DNA from: Rhizobiales bacterium CCH3-A5
GTDB taxonomy: Bacteria > Pseudomonadota > Alphaproteobacteria > Rhizobiales > Beijerinckiaceae
Assembly (NCBI GenBank): GCA_001556025.1
Contig: LSIB01000059.1
Span: 1 to 55,318, forward strand
Direction: 5' to 3'
DNA length: 55,318 nt
A model generated the notes under the pieces. It saw nothing but the letters and a program-made list of their open reading frames with translations, was not told the DNA's origin and searched no databases. Shown piece by piece: positions 53,302 through 55,318 of the stretch; position 1 is the stretch's first letter, and every line of letters starts with the position of its first letter. The position numbers and the translations under genes were made by a program.

Positions 53302-53342
53302 GGCGGCGATCGGGAGAGGGCAGGGCGGCCGGATGGCTCGCT

Positions 53343-53354
53343 AAAGTGCATGCA
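53343..53354. promoter_or_regulatory. Putative GntR operator, amidohydrolase side
   Basis: AAAGTGCATGCA at 53343-53354, 42 bases upstream of the amidohydrolase start, is the reverse complement of TGCATGCACTTT at 54277-54288. The core TGCATGCA is palindromic. Confidence 0.55.
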
Positions 53355-53374
53355 GTTTATGTGCCGCGCCAGCC

Positions 53375-54142
53375 CTATTCCGCCGCGTCCCGGCTCGGGG
53401 AAGGCGCGGCCGCCGGCTTTCGGCGCGCCGGAGCAGGCGCAGTCGCGTAAGGCGCCAGGATATCCATGATGTCACGCCCGCGCGGCTTGGCCTGCGCGAC
53501 GAGCGCGCGCCCCGCGACCGAATCGAGATGGTCGTGCATCAGCGCCATCACCTTGTCGACATCGCCGCCGGCCAGCGCCTCGATCAGCAGCCGGTGCTCG
53601 TTGATGGCGCATTCCGACGAGTGCGGCCGGCTGAACAGCGACAGCGTCAGGCAGCAGCGATAGGCGATCTCGCTGACATAGCGGATCAGGATCGGGCTTT
53701 CGGTCATAGTCGCGAGCAGGATATGGAACTCGGTCGCCAGCCGGATCGAGACCGCGTCCGGGCCGTTGCGCGCGGCCTCCTCGGCGTCGACATGGGCGCC
53801 GAGCGCGGCGATCTGCGTCCTGCTCAGCCGTCCCGCGAGCTGGCGCACCACCAGCCGCTCCAACTCGATGCGGATGTCGAAAGCGTCGCGCGCCTCCTGC
53901 CAGCTCGGTGTCGCGACCACCGCGATGCGGTTGCGCCGGAGCTCGACCAGGCCCTCGGCCGCAAGCTGGCCGAGCGCATGGCGTGCGATCGTGCGGCTGA
54001 CGCCGAAACGCTCGCCGAGCGCATCCTCGGGCAGCTTGGCGCCGGGCTCCAGCGCCTGCTCGATGATGGCGCGGCGCAAGGCGCGGCAGATGGTTCCGAC
54101 CTTGTCGGACCCGGCGCGGCCCTGTTCCGCGTCACGCGCCAT
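53375..54142 (-). CDS. GntR-family regulator, FCD subgroup
   Basis: A 255-residue regulator. The N-terminal winged helix has LRRAIIEQALEPGAKLPEDALGERFGVSRTIARHALGQLAAEGLVE, read around residues 25-70. The C-terminal FCD domain has the metal-site residues in FDIRIELERLVVRQLA, FHILLATMT and INEHRLLIEALAGGD. The start at 54142 (MARDAEQG) fits the family; a longer frame to 54262 would cross the divergent promoter. It lies between the amidohydrolase and the ABC ATPase genes and probably controls both. Confidence 0.9.
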   Translation of the reverse strand: MARDAEQGRAGSDKVGTICRALRRAIIEQALEPGAKLPEDALGERFGVSRTIARHALGQLAAEGLVELRRNRIAVVATPSWQEARDAFDIRIELERLVVRQLAGRLSRTQIAALGAHVDAEEAARNGPDAVSIRLATEFHILLATMTESPILIRYVSEIAYRCCLTLSLFSRPHSSECAINEHRLLIEALAGGDVDKVMALMHDHLDSVAGRALVAQAKPRGRDIMDILAPYATAPAPARRKPAAAPSPSRDAAE

Positions 54143-54276
54143 CGTTGCAGTCCATGCTGGCAATCCGTGCTGGTGGTGTCTCGTCTTAGCCCTATCCGCG
54201 CGAATGCCGCAATCCGTTGACGTCATGGTGCGGTCCGTGACGAAACCGGCTGCAGCATACACTATGGCATCGCGCT

Positions 54277-54288
54277 TGCATGCACTTT
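54277..54288. promoter_or_regulatory. Putative GntR operator, ABC-transporter side
   Basis: TGCATGCACTTT, directly before the ABC ATPase start and followed by TGCATG, so two half-sites are close together. The same 12 bases occur inverted at 53343-53354. A second weak palindrome, CATACACTATG, lies at 54256-54266. Confidence 0.55.
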
Positions 54289-54291
54289 TGC

Positions 54292-55170
54292 ATGAGCATC
54301 CAGCCGCCGCCTTTCCCTGCCACCGCCGCGCCGCTCTCCCATGGGGCGGCTCTCGACGGCGCGCCGGCGCTGGCGATCGAGCTGTCTCAGGCGTCCGTCA
54401 CCTTCGGCGTCGGAGCAAATTCGGTGCCGGCCCTCGCGCAGACCAGCCTGCGCATTCCGGAAGGGGCGTTCGTTGCTTTGGTCGGCCCCTCGGGCTGCGG
54501 CAAATCGACGATCCTGCGGTTGGCAAGCGGCCTCGTGCGGCCGACGACCGGCGTCGTCATCGTCGGCGGGCGCGAGGTCTCGGCCAAGGCGCTGCGCATC
54601 GGCATGGCCTTCCAGAACCCGACCATGCTGCCGTGGCTGTCGATCGAGCAGAACATCATGCTGCCGCTCAAGATCGTCGAGCCCTTTCGCTCGCGCTATC
54701 GGCAGGAGCGCAAGGGCGCCTTTCGCGACAAGGCGCATGCGCTGCTGGCGCAGGTCGGCCTCAAGGGCTTCGCGTCGAAGTTTCCGTGGCAGCTTTCGGG
54801 CGGCATGCTGCAGCGGGCCAATCTCTGCCGCGCTTTGATCCACGAGCCGCGCCTGCTGCTGCTCGACGAGCCCTTCGGCGCGCTCGACCAGTTCACCCGC
54901 GAGGAACTCTGGGCGATCCTGCAGGAACTTTGGCTGGCGCATCGGCCGACAGTGCTGCTGGTCACGCACGACTTGCGCGAGGCCGGTTTCCTCGCCAGCC
55001 GCATCTGCGTGATGAGCGCGCGGCCCGGCCGCATCATCGACGACAGCGCCGTCGACTTTCCCCGCCCGCGCTCGATTGCGATGACCTTCGAGCCGGGCTT
55101 CGTCGCTCTCAACCAGCGCCTGCGCGAACTCATCGTCGATGCGCGCTCGGCCGTGCCGGGGGATCACTGA
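54292..55170 (+). CDS. ABC transporter ATP-binding protein
   Basis: An importer ATPase of 292 residues of the SsuB/TauB group. Walker [10 protein letters not shown] near residue 66, QNPTMLPWLSIEQNI near residue 108, signature LSGGMLQRANLCRALI near 165, Walker B LLLLDEPFGALDQ near 187, and switch His in LLVTHDLREAG near 222. The frame also opens at ATG 54280, which lies inside the proposed operator; 54292 was chosen. A permease gene begins two bases after its stop but is interrupted. Confidence 0.9.
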   Translation: MSIQPPPFPATAAPLSHGAALDGAPALAIELSQASVTFGVGANSVPALAQTSLRIPEGAFVALVGPSGCGKSTILRLASGLVRPTTGVVIVGGREVSAKALRIGMAFQNPTMLPWLSIEQNIMLPLKIVEPFRSRYRQERKGAFRDKAHALLAQVGLKGFASKFPWQLSGGMLQRANLCRALIHEPRLLLLDEPFGALDQFTREELWAILQELWLAHRPTVLLVTHDLREAGFLASRICVMSARPGRIIDDSAVDFPRPRSIAMTFEPGFVALNQRLRELIVDARSAVPGDH

Positions 55171-55171
55171 C

Positions 55172-55263
55172 ATGGCCGATCCGCGCCTGAAGCAGCGTCT
55201 CTGGTCGGCCGGGCTGATCGCCCTGTTTTTCCTGGGCTGGGAGCTGTTTTGCTTGGTCTCGGG
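55172..55263 (+). pseudogene. ABC transporter permease, N-terminal fragment
   Basis: It starts MADPRLKQRLWSAGLIALFF, then LGWELFCLVSG, the beginning of a TauC/SsuC-type permease. From about 55264 the sequence stops resembling the family and reaches TAA within 50 bases. The break coincides with an insertion-sequence-like end. The transporter is probably inactive unless the rest is restored elsewhere. Confidence 0.65.
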
Positions 55264-55318
55264 TGCAGATTCCGACGCGACCGGCCGGGTAATCCAATAA
55301 TTAACCGGCCACTGTTCC
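55264..55318. mobile_element. Probable end of an IS21-family insertion sequence
   Basis: The sequence from TGCAGATTCCGACGCGACCG to the window end has two spaced units, ACCGGCCGGGTAATCC and AACCGGCCACTGTTCC. Terminal TG and internally repeated CCGGCC...TCC blocks are typical of IS21-family ends. Only 55 bases are visible, so no transposase can be checked. Confidence 0.55.

Overview
The window is high-GC DNA from an alphaproteobacterium of the order Hyphomicrobiales. Bosea or a close relative is my best guess. The guess rests on the gene order rplM-rpsI-speB-argC, the hom-glpX and recJ genes, a class I PHA synthase, a pstSCAB-phoU-phoB operon, and dispersed palindromes typical of these genomes (one adds the peptide VIASEAKQS to a protein end). 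The genus is inference; the order is better supported.

Layout. 1-4.2 kb: an ECHDC3-like enoyl-CoA hydratase homologue, a hotdog thioesterase, a ModA-like binding protein, ribosomal genes rplM-rpsI and an SDR. 4.2-7.1 kb: a REPIN-like inverted palindrome pair, an agmatinase-family enzyme, and argC preceded by a leaderless 19-residue Arg-rich ORF plus an intrinsic terminator, which reads as a transcription attenuator. 7.1-14.7 kb: LuxR-type regulator, FAH-family hydrolase, FadL-like porin, an AT-richer orphan gene, PhaC and a small lipoprotein. 14.8-19.1 kb: aminotransferase, hom, glpX. 19.2-26.8 kb: a signalling block (DUF2383 protein, FAD dehydrogenase, hybrid histidine kinase, single-domain receiver coupled to a TadG-like protein, EAL phosphodiesterase). 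26.9-31.6 kb: recJ, tRNA-Glu, an SAF-domain oxidoreductase and a solitary tonB with an Irr-type box.

32-46.1 kb is a catabolic island that looks like a phthalate 4,5-dioxygenase pathway: Gfo/Idh/MocA dehydrogenase, PDR-type reductase, Rieske oxygenase and a 4,5-dihydroxyphthalate-decarboxylase-like protein. A benzoylformate-decarboxylase-like TPP enzyme, an aldehyde dehydrogenase, an ABC importer, and MarR and LysR regulators go with them. Inside it sits a 0.5-kb unit in which a DUF559 (Vsr-like) nuclease gene lies between 52-bp inverted palindromes matching at 50 of 52 positions. These palindromes share architecture with the REPIN-like pair at 4.2 kb.

46.3-51.9 kb is the phosphate regulon pstSCAB-phoU-phoB behind a clear Pho box; phoR is absent. 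52-55.3 kb carries a CodA-like amidohydrolase, a GntR/FCD regulator and an ABC ATPase sharing a TGCATGCACTTT motif upstream. The permease gene that follows is broken after about 30 codons by what looks like the end of an IS21-family element, just at the window edge.

The two most interesting signals are the DUF559/palindrome unit with its REPIN-like relatives and the arginine leader-peptide attenuator of argC. All calls come from reading the sequence and remembered family knowledge; no search or folding was run.
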